A DNA stretch of 64,000 bases, taken from the NCBI RefSeq assembly GCF_045290345.1, contig NZ_CP155447.1, forward strand, positions 7,874,001-7,938,000, written 5' to 3'. The DNA is from Singulisphaera sp045290345. GTDB taxonomy: Bacteria; Planctomycetota; Planctomycetia; Isosphaerales; Isosphaeraceae. The notes under the pieces are model-generated. The model was not told the DNA's origin and did no database searches. It was given only the letters and a program-made list of their open reading frames with translations. Below, piece after piece: positions 43,927 to 53,931 of this stretch; positions within the stretch are counted from its first letter, which is position 1; every line of letters begins with the position of its first letter. A program made the position numbers and the translations under genes.

Positions 43927-44757
43927 ATGGTCGAGCCGTCCTGGCCGTTACGAGCAACGCGTCTGTTGGCCTTCGGATTGGCCGGTCTTTTGACCGGCTG
44001 TTCCTTTGTTCCCCGTTCGCGGCTCGAGGATTGCCATAAGCTGAGCCAGACTCTCGAAGCCGATAAGGCTCGTCTCAACGACACCTTGTTGAGTCAACGC
44101 TCGCAATACAGCGAGCTCCTTCAACGCGCCGATGACGATGCCCGGCGGCTTCTGACGCAGGATAACGAGGTCAAACGTCTGCGGGGGACGGTCCAGGCCT
44201 ATCAGGATGAACGCGACCAACTCGCTGCCGATTACGCCCGCGTCAAGAACTTGCTCCAGGCCTCGGCCAATCCGGTTTCGACCTCGATGATCGATCGATT
44301 CAAGGAGTTCGCCAGGGACCGTCCAGGTTGCGAGTTCAATTCGATTTCGGGAGTCTTGACCCTCTCATCCGACGCGTTGTTCGAGCCAGGGAGCGACGAG
44401 CTCAAACCGGCCGCCCGGCCCTTGCTCAAGACGCTCGCGACCGCACTCCAAGATTCGGCGGCCAAGGACGTCCGCATCCTGGTCGCTGGCCACACCGATA
44501 GTTCTCCGGTGCGGCAGGCGAGCCTTCAGGAAGAGGCCCCTGCCCCGGGACACCTGAGTCTGGATCGAGCGACCCGGATCCGTGACCGACTCGCCCACGA
44601 GGCGCGACTCGATCCCGCGCGGATCGAGGTTGCCGGCTTCGAGTCGTCGGAGCCCATGACGGACGACCTGGATGACGCGTCGAGGGCTCAAAATCGCCGG
44701 ATCGAGATCCACTTGTTCGGCCGGCCGCCCACGACGGTCACTGCTCCCGGCCCTTGA
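43927..44757 (+). CDS. OmpA-family lipoprotein
   Basis: 276 residues from ATG 43927 (MVEPSWPLRATRLLAFGLAG). The lipobox LLTGC is followed by a coiled coil (residues ~35-110, heptads such as LLTQDNEVKRLRGTVQAYQD) and a C-terminal OmpA-like domain (LTLSSDALFEPGSDELKPAA, VAGHTDSSPV, ASRAQNRRIEIHLF). OmpA-type domains bind peptidoglycan diaminopimelate, so the protein probably tethers the outer membrane to the wall. A start at 43894 is also possible. Confidence 0.88.
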   Translation: MVEPSWPLRATRLLAFGLAGLLTGCSFVPRSRLEDCHKLSQTLEADKARLNDTLLSQRSQYSELLQRADDDARRLLTQDNEVKRLRGTVQAYQDERDQLAADYARVKNLLQASANPVSTSMIDRFKEFARDRPGCEFNSISGVLTLSSDALFEPGSDELKPAARPLLKTLATALQDSAAKDVRILVAGHTDSSPVRQASLQEEAPAPGHLSLDRATRIRDRLAHEARLDPARIEVAGFESSEPMTDDLDDASRAQNRRIEIHLFGRPPTTVTAPGP

Positions 44758-44855
44758 CTTCGGCTCGGATTCCCTCGCATAATCCAATTTGTGTTGAAGG
44801 TTCGAGGGTTCCACCCGCCCCCACCCTTCCTTTTTGCGATCCTGGAGCAGGAACC

Positions 44856-45560
44856 ATGTTCAAAGCTCTGAGCGCCCTTTGCGGGGCCTTGGTCGTTTCT
44901 AGTGTGAGCGTGGCCGGCGCGGCCGGAATTCGTGGAGACTATGTCGAGGCCCGCACGGCTGACGTTTTCACCGGCCCTTGCTTCTCCAACGCCGAAGTTT
45001 TCATCTACGGTAAGCAGGCGATCATGGCCTGGAAAGTAACCGAAGGCGCTTACAACGGGGTCGAGCTGAACGGCTTGAGCGTCGCCGCGGCCCTGCAAGC
45101 ATCGACGACCCTTTCCGAAGATAAGCCCGACCAGGCCAGCGCGGTGATCATCGTGGATGCCAACGCCAACGAGCGCCAGCGCGAGGCCTTGATCGCAATG
45201 GCCCGTGAACTCGGCGGCAAGCGGCTGGCGAATATCGTCGACGTCAAGTCGTCCCGGATCAGCCTGAAGGTCGAAGCCCACTCGGTGGCCGATACGGCGG
45301 AGACCCATGCCGCTCATGGCATGCCTCATGCCCCTCGGGCCTCGTTCTGGGCCGCGAACCTGGCCCAAATCGTCACCCGTCCGCTCGACGAGGGCGACCA
45401 CTTCTGCGGCAATGAAGTCGTGGCTTACGCCCCGCTCTCCAAGGGCGTTGTGGCCCTGCCGGCCTACACCCTCGGCCACCAGTACAAGGGGCAAGGGCTG
45501 GAGTCGAAGTGGGATGACCCGAACTGCCGCAGCAGCTATGTCGGTCGTTTCTCGCTCTGA
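44856..45560 (+). CDS. Exported DUF1326-family protein
   Basis: 234 residues from ATG 44856 with GGAGCAGGA upstream and a signal peptide (MFKALSALCGALVVSSVSVA). The start of the mature part (GIRGDYVEARTADVFTGPCF) and VFIYGKQAIMAWKVTEGAYN are DUF1326 features. A C-terminal extension contains His and Cys residues (HFCGNEVVAYAPLS). Function unknown; some relatives are thought to bind metal or act in the envelope. Confidence 0.8.
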   Translation: MFKALSALCGALVVSSVSVAGAAGIRGDYVEARTADVFTGPCFSNAEVFIYGKQAIMAWKVTEGAYNGVELNGLSVAAALQASTTLSEDKPDQASAVIIVDANANERQREALIAMARELGGKRLANIVDVKSSRISLKVEAHSVADTAETHAAHGMPHAPRASFWAANLAQIVTRPLDEGDHFCGNEVVAYAPLSKGVVALPAYTLGHQYKGQGLESKWDDPNCRSSYVGRFSL

Positions 45561-45748
45561 GAGCAACGGCCGAGGTTTCGGCCAATCCGAATGTTCCCAG
45601 GGAACGCCGAGGGGAGGCCCGATCCGACCATCGGGCTTTCCCTTGGCGTTTTCTCGTGACGACGCATCCAACACGAGCCCATGTTGGGCGAGGCGGCGGA
45701 CTCGGCCGCATTGACGACTCCCAATGACGTTGAGAATCGAGACTCCTT

Positions 45749-46438
45749 ATGCGTTGGAACCGTGTCCTCGCCCTGCTCAGTTTGCTACTCCCCGCCAGCG
45801 TTCAGGCTCAGGAGTCGTTCAAGATTGAGCCGTTGAAGGAAGCTCCTCCCGCGGCCTTGGCCGATCCCATCAAAGCCACCTTGAACGCCGAAGGGATCCG
45901 GATCGTCGACGATCAGGGAAAGCCCTATGCCGATCTCTGGTTCCGCAAGGCGATCCCGGCTGCCGGCAAACCGGCCGGCCCTCAGGGGCCTGTCTTATTT
46001 CCGACGCTCAAGACGGGGGAATTGATCGGGGCGCTTCGTTTTTCCGACGAGGGGCGTGACTTCCGCGATCAGGCGATCTCCAAAGGCGTTTACACCATGC
46101 GTTATGGGCTTCAGCCCATGAATGGCGACCACCTTGGCGCGAGTCCGTTTCGCGACTTCGCGCTTCTCTTGCCCGCGGCGAAGGACAAGACGCTCGGAGA
46201 CCTGGACCAGAAGCTCTTGCACGAAGAGAGTGCGGAGTCGGCAGGAACGAGCCACCCTGCCATCTTGATGTTGCTCGAGGTGCCCCCGTCTGCTCCCAAG
46301 GGGGGGCCCTCGATGGTTCATGACGAGGAAAAGAACACCTGGGGCGTGGTTTCGACGTTGAATCTGGTTCCCAAGGGGGAGACGGCGGCGATTCCGCAGC
46401 CGATTCAACTCGTCGTCATCGGTGTGGCTGCGCTTTGA
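45749..46438 (+). CDS. Secreted protein of unknown function
   Basis: 229 residues with a clear signal peptide (MRWNRVLALLSLLLPASVQA, then QE). The mature part has RIVDDQGKPYADLWFRKAIP, GVYTMRYGLQPMNGDHLGAS and FALLLPAAKDKT. It looks like one of the beta-rich exported proteins common in this lineage. Same strand as the DUF1326 gene, 188 bp downstream. No function assigned. Confidence 0.7.
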   Translation: MRWNRVLALLSLLLPASVQAQESFKIEPLKEAPPAALADPIKATLNAEGIRIVDDQGKPYADLWFRKAIPAAGKPAGPQGPVLFPTLKTGELIGALRFSDEGRDFRDQAISKGVYTMRYGLQPMNGDHLGASPFRDFALLLPAAKDKTLGDLDQKLLHEESAESAGTSHPAILMLLEVPPSAPKGGPSMVHDEEKNTWGVVSTLNLVPKGETAAIPQPIQLVVIGVAAL

Positions 46439-46524
46439 GCGAGCCACTTTGCCTCAAGGGGGCTGCGATTCGGTCGAACTTTCCGCCGGCCGGCGGGTTC
46501 CGGCCGTTTTTCGTCTTTCTTGTC

Positions 46525-46581
46525 GGGTCGGCTTCAGCCTCCCTACTGGTCTCGAGGTGGTGACAGGCTGAAGCCGGACCC
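46525..46581. repeat. Palindromic intergenic element
   Basis: A ~16-bp stem with one bulged base (GGGTCGGCTTCAGCCT against AGGCTGAAGCCGGACCC) around a 24-base loop. It resembles REP-type palindromes. It may also act as a terminator after the secreted-protein gene. Confidence 0.55.
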
Positions 46582-46669
46582 ACGAGCAGAAAAAGTTTCA
46601 CCCCGCGAGGGTTCGGGCTGACCTCCGCATCGCGTTCCGCAATCCCTGCTTTTCATTCCACGAGGCTGC

Positions 46670-48145
46670 ATGCCGCTCCCTTTGCTGTTCGCCCTCTTTC
46701 TGGCCTTTGGACTCGAATCGGCAGGCCCTTTCAATCCACTGACTCAGGCAGAGCTTGGAAGCCGGGCCACGGCCGCGCTCGGCCTGGTTGCGCTGGTCTC
46801 ACTGGCGTCGATGGGGCTCGGCCTCTGGGTCTCGACCCGGGTGGCTCGCACCGGGCACGCAAGCAACGCATTGCGCCGTGGCTACTCACGATCGGCTCGC
46901 ATACTCGAAATCTCGATCCTGGTCAGTTTCAGCGTAATCATTCATGAGTGGCAGTGGCCTCGCGTGGTGCGGACCGCTCTCGGAGCAGGGCCAGTGGCGG
47001 TTGTCGAGGAAGCCCTGATTCTGCTTCCGTTCGTGCTGATGCAACTCGTGAGCTGGTGGGGGCTTTATCCCGCCGAGAAGATCCTGCGAAGCGGCTTCGG
47101 AGTGACCCGGACGGCGGGCCGTGGTCGTTACGTTCTACTCCGGGCGCGGCAGACCTTGGGCCTTGTACTGCCGGTCCTGGTCGTCTTTTCGCTCGGCCAA
47201 GACCTGGTAAGTCGCCAATGGCCGGAGCTATCGGCCAGCGCCTGGGCTTTGCCGATCGAGGTCTGCCTGATGGGGGTGCTCGTTCTGGTGCTCTCGCCTC
47301 TCTTTATCCGGCTGGCCTGGCCGACGCGGCCCCTGCCTCACGGGCCGTTGCGAGAACGCCTGGAACACCAGGCGCAGCGACTCGGCTTCCGCTGCTCGGA
47401 TATCCTGATCTGGGATACGGGGCAAGCGGTTGTCAACGCCTGCGTGACGGGCTCATTGCCGAGGTTCCGCTACGTGCTTCTCTCCGACGCTCTGATCGAC
47501 TGCCTCAACGACCACGAGATCGCCGCGGTCTTCGGCCATGAGATCGGGCATATCGCGCATCGGCACCTCCTCTTTTTTGGTTTCTTTTTCCTGGGCAGTC
47601 TGGGTGTCCTGGCTTTGATGGGCGAGGCGATCGACCCTCCCCTGCTCGCCCTCTCGAACGTCCTGGGCGGCCAGTCGCATCCGGTTCTGGGCATGATCAT
47701 TCAGGCGGCCACCGTCCTGCTCACGGCCGGCCTCTACTTCCTCGTGGTGTTCGGACACGTCTCGAGGCGCTTTGAGCGGCAGGCCGATGTCTTCGGTTGC
47801 CGGGCCGTCTCCTGCGGCCAGGTCGAATGCCCTCCCCACCTCGACCTCGATCGCCAGCCGGGGCGAGAATCATCCGGATCCGGGCTCTGTCCGGTCGGGA
47901 TTCGGATCTTCGCCAATGCGCTCACGAACGTTGCCACCTTGAACGGGATGGAATTCAAGACACGATCCTGGAGACATGGCAGCATCGCGCGGCGGATCGC
48001 CTTCCTCGAAGGGCTGGAGGGAAAACCGGAAGCGGTCAACCGGTTCCAGTCGGATGTCTCTCGACTGCGGGTCGTGGTGGCTGTCGGGTTGATCTCGGCC
48101 GTCTTGATCGCGCTGGCGACGGGTTCGGTCGATCATTTGCGGTGA
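46670..48145 (+). CDS. Membrane M48-family metallopeptidase
   Basis: 491 residues. The N-terminal ~200 residues hold several transmembrane helices (LPLLFALFLAFGLES, ALGLVALVSLASMGLGLWV and others). The zinc motif HEIGH is at residues 290-294 (FGHEIGHIAHRHLLF), followed by two more helices and the third-ligand region FERQADVFG. This is the HtpX/Ste24 fold used for membrane-protein quality control. The N-terminal membrane part is longer than in HtpX and closer to Ste24-like peptidases. No ribosome site stands out. Confidence 0.88.
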   Translation: MPLPLLFALFLAFGLESAGPFNPLTQAELGSRATAALGLVALVSLASMGLGLWVSTRVARTGHASNALRRGYSRSARILEISILVSFSVIIHEWQWPRVVRTALGAGPVAVVEEALILLPFVLMQLVSWWGLYPAEKILRSGFGVTRTAGRGRYVLLRARQTLGLVLPVLVVFSLGQDLVSRQWPELSASAWALPIEVCLMGVLVLVLSPLFIRLAWPTRPLPHGPLRERLEHQAQRLGFRCSDILIWDTGQAVVNACVTGSLPRFRYVLLSDALIDCLNDHEIAAVFGHEIGHIAHRHLLFFGFFFLGSLGVLALMGEAIDPPLLALSNVLGGQSHPVLGMIIQAATVLLTAGLYFLVVFGHVSRRFERQADVFGCRAVSCGQVECPPHLDLDRQPGRESSGSGLCPVGIRIFANALTNVATLNGMEFKTRSWRHGSIARRIAFLEGLEGKPEAVNRFQSDVSRLRVVVAVGLISAVLIALATGSVDHLR

Positions 48146-48383
48146 ACGCCAGTTCTGGCGTCCGGACCCACGCAACGGGGGTTTCACGGAGTGGGGTCGG
48201 CCTGATCGGCCGGGAGCAGTGCGGTCTGGCCTTCGCAAGGAGCGGTCGGCGAATGGGGCTCCCGGCTTGAGGAAAAGTCACGCGATGTGGCTTTGTGGGT
48301 CGGGCTGACTTTGTTATAGTCCCCGTACATCTTCCGCACCCGGACAAAGGACGTGTCCGCCCCGCGACAAGGAGGTCGTCGCC

Positions 48384-50012
48384 ATGCCTCAGTGGCCCAT
48401 CCGAGTCAAGTTGATCGCTGGCTTGACCTTGGTTGTCGGCATGATGCTCACCCTCATGGGCGGGTCGATCTTCGGCCTGCACGCGTTTCACGCGAGCAAC
48501 CTGAAGCTGGTTGATCAACTCCACGAGCTGGGAGCGTCGAAGGAACTTTTGCAAGTCGTCGTTCCGCTCGAGAGCATGGGGGACGTCGACACGCCCGAGG
48601 AGCGGCTGGAGCTGAAAAACAAGGTCGATCAAGCGCAAAAGGCGTTGCTCGACTATCATACGTGGCTCCGGAAGAATACCACGCAGGGCAACCGGGCCGA
48701 CGACGGCCGCGACGAGTTGGGGCTCGCCTTCCTGATCGACAGCGATCTGACCGCGATCCTGAATGAGCTGAACCCAGGGGCCCCGATCGAGCCGAGCCTG
48801 CCGGGGACGATGACCTACTTGGCCCGTCACCCCGAGTCGCAGCCGATCGCCGTGGCCGGTTCTCAGGATCCGGTCCGGCTCAGTCAGACGATCGCGCGGC
48901 TGAATCATCGCGTCATGGAACTCCCGGACATCCTGCACCGCGACTTTTACGCGGTTCTCACGATGTCGAAGAACCAGTATCAGACCAGCCGGATCATCGT
49001 CTGGACCTCGGCGCTGGCCGTGTTGGCGATGCTCTGCGGGCTCTCCGCCTTGTTTCACCGCTGGGTCCTCTACCCGGTTCGACTCCTTCAACGCGGCGTC
49101 CGTCGCGTGGCGCGGGGCGGCTTCGATTATAAGATCGACCTCAAGACCGGCGACGAGATGCAGGCCTTGGCCGAGGCGTTCAATGACATGACCGCGCGGT
49201 TGAGCGTGACCTATGCCGATCTCGAGCGCCAGGTTCATGAGCGAAGCCGTCAACTGGTTCGCTCGGAGCAGTTGGCGGGCGTCGGGTTCCTGGCCGCGGG
49301 GGTGGCCCACGAAATCAACAACCCGTTGGCATCAATCGCATTCTGCTCCGAGGCGCTTGAAAACCGCCTGGGGCCGATGCTCGATGCCCACGATGGCGCC
49401 GACTCGAAGGTCGTTCGCAACTATCTGCGGATGATCCAGGAAGAGGCGTTCCGCTGTAAGAACATCACCGAGAAACTGCTCGACTTCGCTCGCTGTGCGG
49501 AGATTCAGCGGGAACGGACCGACATGGCCGGCCTCATCCAGGGGGTGGTCGAGATGATCCGGCACATGGGCAAATATCGCGGCAAGCGTATTGTTTTCCA
49601 GCCCCGTGAGGCCGTCATGGCGCACGTGGACAGCCAGGAGATCAAGCAAGTCGTCCTGAACCTGGTGGTCAACGCGCTCGATTCGATGGAGCCCGAAGGC
49701 ACGCTTCGGATCGAGATGCGTCACGCCGAAGGGATGGCGGAATTGGTCTTCGCCGACGATGGCTGCGGCATGTCTCCAGAAGTGCTCGAGAATATTTTCG
49801 AGCCGTTCTTCACGAAACGTAAGGTAGGCAAAGGGACGGGGCTGGGCCTGTCGATCACACATCGGATCGTCAGCCAGCACCAGGGGGAGATCATGGCGAC
49901 CAGTCCAGGTGAAGGGGCGGGAGCCACGTTCATGGTCCGGTTGCCAATTCGCCCGGCCGAGGACGCTCCCCACGAGTCGGCGATGTCTTCTAAGAACCAT
50001 CGCGCGGCCTGA
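48384..50012 (+). CDS. Sensor histidine kinase (NtrB-type)
   Basis: 542 residues with AGGAGG 9 bases before ATG 48384. A transmembrane helix (KLIAGLTLVVGMMLTLMGGSI) is followed by a ~170-residue sensor region and a second helix (IIVWTSALAVLAMLCGLSAL). A HAMP domain (GGFDYKIDLKTGDEMQALAE) comes next, then HisKA with His309 in GVAHEINNPLA and a HATPase_c domain (NLVVNALDSM, GTGLGLSITHRIV). It pairs with the sigma-54 response regulator 74 bp downstream. The input signal is unknown. Confidence 0.95.
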   Translation: MPQWPIRVKLIAGLTLVVGMMLTLMGGSIFGLHAFHASNLKLVDQLHELGASKELLQVVVPLESMGDVDTPEERLELKNKVDQAQKALLDYHTWLRKNTTQGNRADDGRDELGLAFLIDSDLTAILNELNPGAPIEPSLPGTMTYLARHPESQPIAVAGSQDPVRLSQTIARLNHRVMELPDILHRDFYAVLTMSKNQYQTSRIIVWTSALAVLAMLCGLSALFHRWVLYPVRLLQRGVRRVARGGFDYKIDLKTGDEMQALAEAFNDMTARLSVTYADLERQVHERSRQLVRSEQLAGVGFLAAGVAHEINNPLASIAFCSEALENRLGPMLDAHDGADSKVVRNYLRMIQEEAFRCKNITEKLLDFARCAEIQRERTDMAGLIQGVVEMIRHMGKYRGKRIVFQPREAVMAHVDSQEIKQVVLNLVVNALDSMEPEGTLRIEMRHAEGMAELVFADDGCGMSPEVLENIFEPFFTKRKVGKGTGLGLSITHRIVSQHQGEIMATSPGEGAGATFMVRLPIRPAEDAPHESAMSSKNHRAA

Positions 50013-50086
50013 CGCCTGACGATCTTAAGCACGAAGGTGGGGAATTCTCCCCGATTCGGTTGAGTCTCACGGAGGAGACCTGTCTC

Positions 50087-51490
50087 ATGGAGAAGTCCCA
50101 CCAGGGTGGCCTCAGAATTCTGTTCGCCGACGACGAGGCCCACCTGCGCGACCTGATGCAGATGGAGCTTCCTCGCCTTGGCCATGAAGTGACCGTCTGC
50201 CCCGACGGGGCGTCGGCCTTGCGAGCCCTGGAGAAGGGGTCGTACGACGCCGCCTTGCTCGACCTGCGGATGCCCGGCATGACCGGCATCGAGGTCCTCG
50301 GTAAGATTCGCCAGCTCAATCCCGACACGCAGGTCATCATCCTGACCGGGCACGCCACGGTTGATACCGCCGTCCAAGCGTTGCGGCTGGGGGCCTTCGA
50401 CTACCTGACCAAGCCTTGCAAGTGGGCTGAGCTCGAGGTGATCTTGAGCCGGGTCAGCGAACGGCGCGACCTGACCAACAAGGCAGCCGCGCTCGAGACC
50501 CGTCTGAAGAGCGCCGAGGGGTCGCCGACCCTGATCGGTGACACGCCGTCGATGCTTTCGGTCCGCCGCCTGATCGACACGATTGCGCCGACCGACGCCA
50601 GCGTCATGATCCTGGGCGAGACCGGCACGGGCAAAGAGCTGATCGCACGCAGCCTGCATGACAAGAGCAAGCGAGCCACGCACAGCTTCATCCCCGTCAA
50701 CTGCGGGGCCCTGCCTGAAAACCTGGTGGAAAGCGAGCTGTTCGGCCATCGCAAGGGGTCGTTCACTGGCGCTGACACCCATCGGAAGGGACTCTTCGAA
50801 GTCGCCAACGGCGGCACGCTCTTCCTCGACGAGGTTGGCGAGCTGGATAAGAGCGTTCAGGTCAAGCTCCTCCGCTTCCTCGAGTCGGGGGAGATTCGCC
50901 GGGTCGGCGAGAACGACCCGTTCCGCGTCGACGTTCGCGTTCTGTGCGCGACCAACCGTGACCTTCGCGAGATGATCGAGGCGGAGCAGTTCCGCGAGGA
51001 TCTGTTCTTCCGGGTCAACACGTTCGAGATCCACCTGCCCCCGCTACGCGAACGCAAGGGGGACATCCCGGCACTCGCGAAGCATATGCTGATGCGGTTT
51101 GGATCGCGCCGGGCCGACCTCGACACGGCGCTGACTCCCGAAGCCATCGCCGCGCTCCAGTCCCACGATTGGCCGGGGAATATCCGTGAGCTGGCCAACG
51201 CGATCGAGCGGGCCACGATCCTCTCGGGCGGAGGCCCGATCTATCCCGAGCATCTGCCGACCCAGGTTCCCTCGCGGCGGTCGTCCTCGGTCACGGTGTC
51301 GCCGCCCTCGGCCGTCGCCGGCCCTCATTTCCAGATTCCCGAGGGTTCGCCCACGCTCCGTGACATCGAAATGAAGTACATTCAGGTGATCCTGGAGAAG
51401 CACAACGGCAACAAGCCCGCGGCTTCCAAGGAGCTAGGCATCAGTCTCAAGACGCTCTACAATAAGATCAATCAACTTCAGCAAACCTGA
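50087..51490 (+). CDS. Sigma-54-dependent response regulator (NtrC family)
   Basis: 467 residues. GGAGGAG before ATG 50087 decides the start. The receiver domain has ILFADDEAHLRDLMQ and the phosphoacceptor Asp59 in LLDLRMPGM. The AAA+ sigma-54 activator domain has GETGTGKELIARS (Walker A), ELFGHRKGSFTGAD (the sigma-54 contact loop, GSFTGA variant of GAFTGA) and FLDEVGELD (Walker B). The C-terminal Fis-type HTH is NKPAASKELGISLKTLYNKI. It activates sigma-54 promoters in response to the adjacent kinase. Confidence 0.96.
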   Translation: MEKSHQGGLRILFADDEAHLRDLMQMELPRLGHEVTVCPDGASALRALEKGSYDAALLDLRMPGMTGIEVLGKIRQLNPDTQVIILTGHATVDTAVQALRLGAFDYLTKPCKWAELEVILSRVSERRDLTNKAAALETRLKSAEGSPTLIGDTPSMLSVRRLIDTIAPTDASVMILGETGTGKELIARSLHDKSKRATHSFIPVNCGALPENLVESELFGHRKGSFTGADTHRKGLFEVANGGTLFLDEVGELDKSVQVKLLRFLESGEIRRVGENDPFRVDVRVLCATNRDLREMIEAEQFREDLFFRVNTFEIHLPPLRERKGDIPALAKHMLMRFGSRRADLDTALTPEAIAALQSHDWPGNIRELANAIERATILSGGGPIYPEHLPTQVPSRRSSSVTVSPPSAVAGPHFQIPEGSPTLRDIEMKYIQVILEKHNGNKPAASKELGISLKTLYNKINQLQQT

Positions 51491-51538
51491 GCGCGCAATT
51501 GAGGCGACCGGGCCGGCGCGCGAGTGGATGAAAACTCG

Positions 51539-52261
51539 ATGCGCACCAACTCTCCAAAGCTCCTTTGTGCCTTTCTGCTGGTCGGCTGCGTGGGATCCGT
51601 CGGGAGTGCTGCAACGCCCCCCGGCGGGCGACGCGAAGCTCAGGCGGCCCTGAAGCCCTACGGTTCGCTCGTGGGTAAGTGGCGCGGTTCGGGTATGCCC
51701 GAGCGAGGAAAGGTCAAGGGGGCCTGGCGTGAGGAAGCGACCTGGGCCTGGAAGCTCAGCGCCGATGACGCGGCTCTCGAAGCCACGATCGACAAGGGCA
51801 AATACCTCAAGTCCGTCGTTCTTCACGCGGGTCCCAAGCCGCAGACATACACCCTCGTCGCCACCCTGGCCGATGGGACTTCACGGACCTATCAAGGCGT
51901 GGCTAATGCCAGGAAAGCCCTCGTCCTGGCCGCCGAGGGGCCTGGAACCGGAGTTCGCCGCATCACCCTCACGCTGCTCCACGAATCTCGCCTCTTGTTG
52001 AAGCTGGAGATGCAGGACCCGGACAACGGGACGTTCTACCAGCTTGGTGAGGTGGGCTATACCCGCGATGGAATTGCCTTCGCCGCGGGCGAGTCCGGTC
52101 CCATTTGCATCGTCACCGAGGGCCGCGGGACGATGGCCGTTTCGTACAAAGGCAAAACCTACCACGTCTGCTGCTCGGGCTGCCGCGACCTCTTCAAGGA
52201 AAACCCGGAAGCCGTTCTGGCCGAGGCCGCCGATCGCGAGAAGGCCAAAGCGAAGGAATGA
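51539..52261 (+). CDS. Exported protein with a C-terminal YHS/TRASH-like metal domain
   Basis: 240 residues from ATG 51539 (MRTNSPKLLCAFLLVGCVGS, signal peptide). The middle ~130 residues (LKPYGSLVGKWRGSGMPERG, WAWKLSADDAALEATIDKGK) look like a beta-barrel binding domain. The C-terminus (ICIVTEGRGTMAVSYKGKTY, HVCCSGCRDLFKENPEAVL) is YHS-like with a CCxxC cluster that could hold a metal ion such as copper or zinc. Function unknown; a metal-sensing or metal-carrying role is inferred. Confidence 0.75.
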   Translation: MRTNSPKLLCAFLLVGCVGSVGSAATPPGGRREAQAALKPYGSLVGKWRGSGMPERGKVKGAWREEATWAWKLSADDAALEATIDKGKYLKSVVLHAGPKPQTYTLVATLADGTSRTYQGVANARKALVLAAEGPGTGVRRITLTLLHESRLLLKLEMQDPDNGTFYQLGEVGYTRDGIAFAAGESGPICIVTEGRGTMAVSYKGKTYHVCCSGCRDLFKENPEAVLAEAADREKAKAKE

Positions 52262-52502
52262 CGCCTCACGGTTGGCCATTGCCAGTGCTGCAGACGACAC
52301 GACGGCTTTCGCTTCTATACGCTTCCTGTACGTCGTCTCGACGTTTTTCGACGCCCTTGGCGTCAGGTCCGGTTCTGGCCGTATGATCATCCTCACCGTC
52401 GGACGGGATGGGTTGGTGATTGCCGCGAGTCCATGGGCAGGTCGATCAGGCTTTCGGTCGGTCGCGGTGGTCGTCCCATGCCGAGGCCGGATCTGAGTCG
52501 CT

Positions 52503-53459
52503 TCAATCGATTTCTTTGGCCACCCCTCCTGAGAAGGCCGGGGGAGGCACAAGCTGACTGCCCTGCTGGACTCTGGGTTCGGCACGTTCCGAGTCCTCCC
52601 CCTTCTTGCCGATCGGGGAGGTCTTGAGGACGGTCACGCCGATTCCCAGGATAATGAGTCCGGTGGCAAAGAACGCAACGAAATCCTTTGTCTCCGACCA
52701 ACGCGTTGCCACCAGATACCACTGATAGGGCGGGAAGTATTGGAAGAGAACGACGTGGTGGAATCCTTCCTCGGTGACGACTTGCTTGAGGGAGGCGGCC
52801 CCAAGCAAGTAGACGATGAATCCGAGGATGCACAGGAAAGTTCCGATCAGGAACCGGAGGTCGGGGTAGCACCATGACAGAAAGGCGAGCACGGCCACGA
52901 ACGCGGTAATACCGCCGGCCACAGTCAGGGTCTCCCTGGGATCGAAGTATCCTGTGTTCCTCGCGTCTTTTTGTTCGTTCTCGCCCCTCACCTCACTCTT
53001 GGTGGATTCGACGGCCTCCCGGCCGGGGACCTTCTGGTGAACTTGCCCCCTGGCCTCGGATTCCGACGGTGGGACCGCGTGAGATCGCGTGCGACCAGTG
53101 ACGCCTTGCTCGGTGTCCGCGGCGGGTTGCTCAGGTGGTATCGCGTGGGGCGAGGTCTCACTGACTTTGATTTTGGATTGTGAGGGGGCGGACTCGGCTC
53201 CGGGGATCCAGACCCCTTCGCCGCAACCCTTGCAACGGACCTTCTTGCCGGCCAGGACGGGGTTTATCGCGTACTTTCGCCCGCACGACGGGCAATGAAA
53301 CCGCGCAGTGGATTCTCTGGTCGAATTACCGAGCGATTCCGGAGCCGCGGGCAGCGAACCCGTGATTCCACATTCGCCGCAAATATAATTATTGGGTCGT
53401 ATTGGTGTGGCTATTTGGTTTATATGGCCGCATTCGCGACAGGTCACTTGAAACGCCAT
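52503..53459 (-). CDS. Zinc-ribbon multi-pass membrane protein
   Basis: 318 residues from ATG 53459 (MAFQVTCRECGHINQI). Two N-terminal zinc ribbons are present (CRECGH with CGECG; CPSCGRKY with CKGCGEG), followed by a ~110-residue disordered, charged linker. Then come four transmembrane helices (LTVAGGITAFVAVLAFLSW, LIGTFLCILGFIVYLLGA and others) and a short tail. The layout is common in planctomycetes; role unknown. The GC content of the N-terminal part is below the window average. Confidence 0.8.
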   Translation of the reverse strand: MAFQVTCRECGHINQIATPIRPNNYICGECGITGSLPAAPESLGNSTRESTARFHCPSCGRKYAINPVLAGKKVRCKGCGEGVWIPGAESAPSQSKIKVSETSPHAIPPEQPAADTEQGVTGRTRSHAVPPSESEARGQVHQKVPGREAVESTKSEVRGENEQKDARNTGYFDPRETLTVAGGITAFVAVLAFLSWCYPDLRFLIGTFLCILGFIVYLLGAASLKQVVTEEGFHHVVLFQYFPPYQWYLVATRWSETKDFVAFFATGLIILGIGVTVLKTSPIGKKGEDSERAEPRVQQGSQLVPPPAFSGGVAKEID

Positions 53460-53931
53460 GGGGGAGACGACCTTTAACTCGGTGTGAACGAGAAACACGA
53501 GGGAGCGAATCTGGTGAGGACGAATCATAGTGAGCTTGGCTGGTTAAACGGACAGACTCGGGCGGCCGGCAGAACATGAGGAGTGGTCGGTCTATCGCCG
53601 CATAAGGTTATATCAGATCCACAACGCTTGCGAAGATCATGTTGGCGGCTATGTTGAAAGCGGTCAGCGCAAGCGCCTCCGGTATGGTTTGCGTTCAGGG
53701 AGGGGGGCTGCCGGCGAGTCGAGGGAGGAGATGCGGGCGAAGACCTTGGACCAGGGAAGTCGCGGACTTGGCGTCAAAGGCGTTCGGGTCGGCAATGATT
53801 AGGGGATATCATTGCCGGGGTTGACGCATTGTAATAGCGGGGGCGGCCTTCGATCTCTCCTGCGCCTGGCGGTGGCGTGCGGGGGCCGCGCTGAAATGGC
53901 CGGGCAACTTGAGGATGGAAGGGAGCCTGTG
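53460..53931. other. Divergent intergenic region with a 10-bp hairpin
   Basis: About 470 bases between divergent genes. A perfect 10-bp inverted repeat (CGGCAATGAT/ATCATTGCCG, 8-base loop) lies at 53790-53817, 115 bp upstream of the Tat-protein start. It could be an operator or leader structure. Nothing else recognised. Confidence 0.5.
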
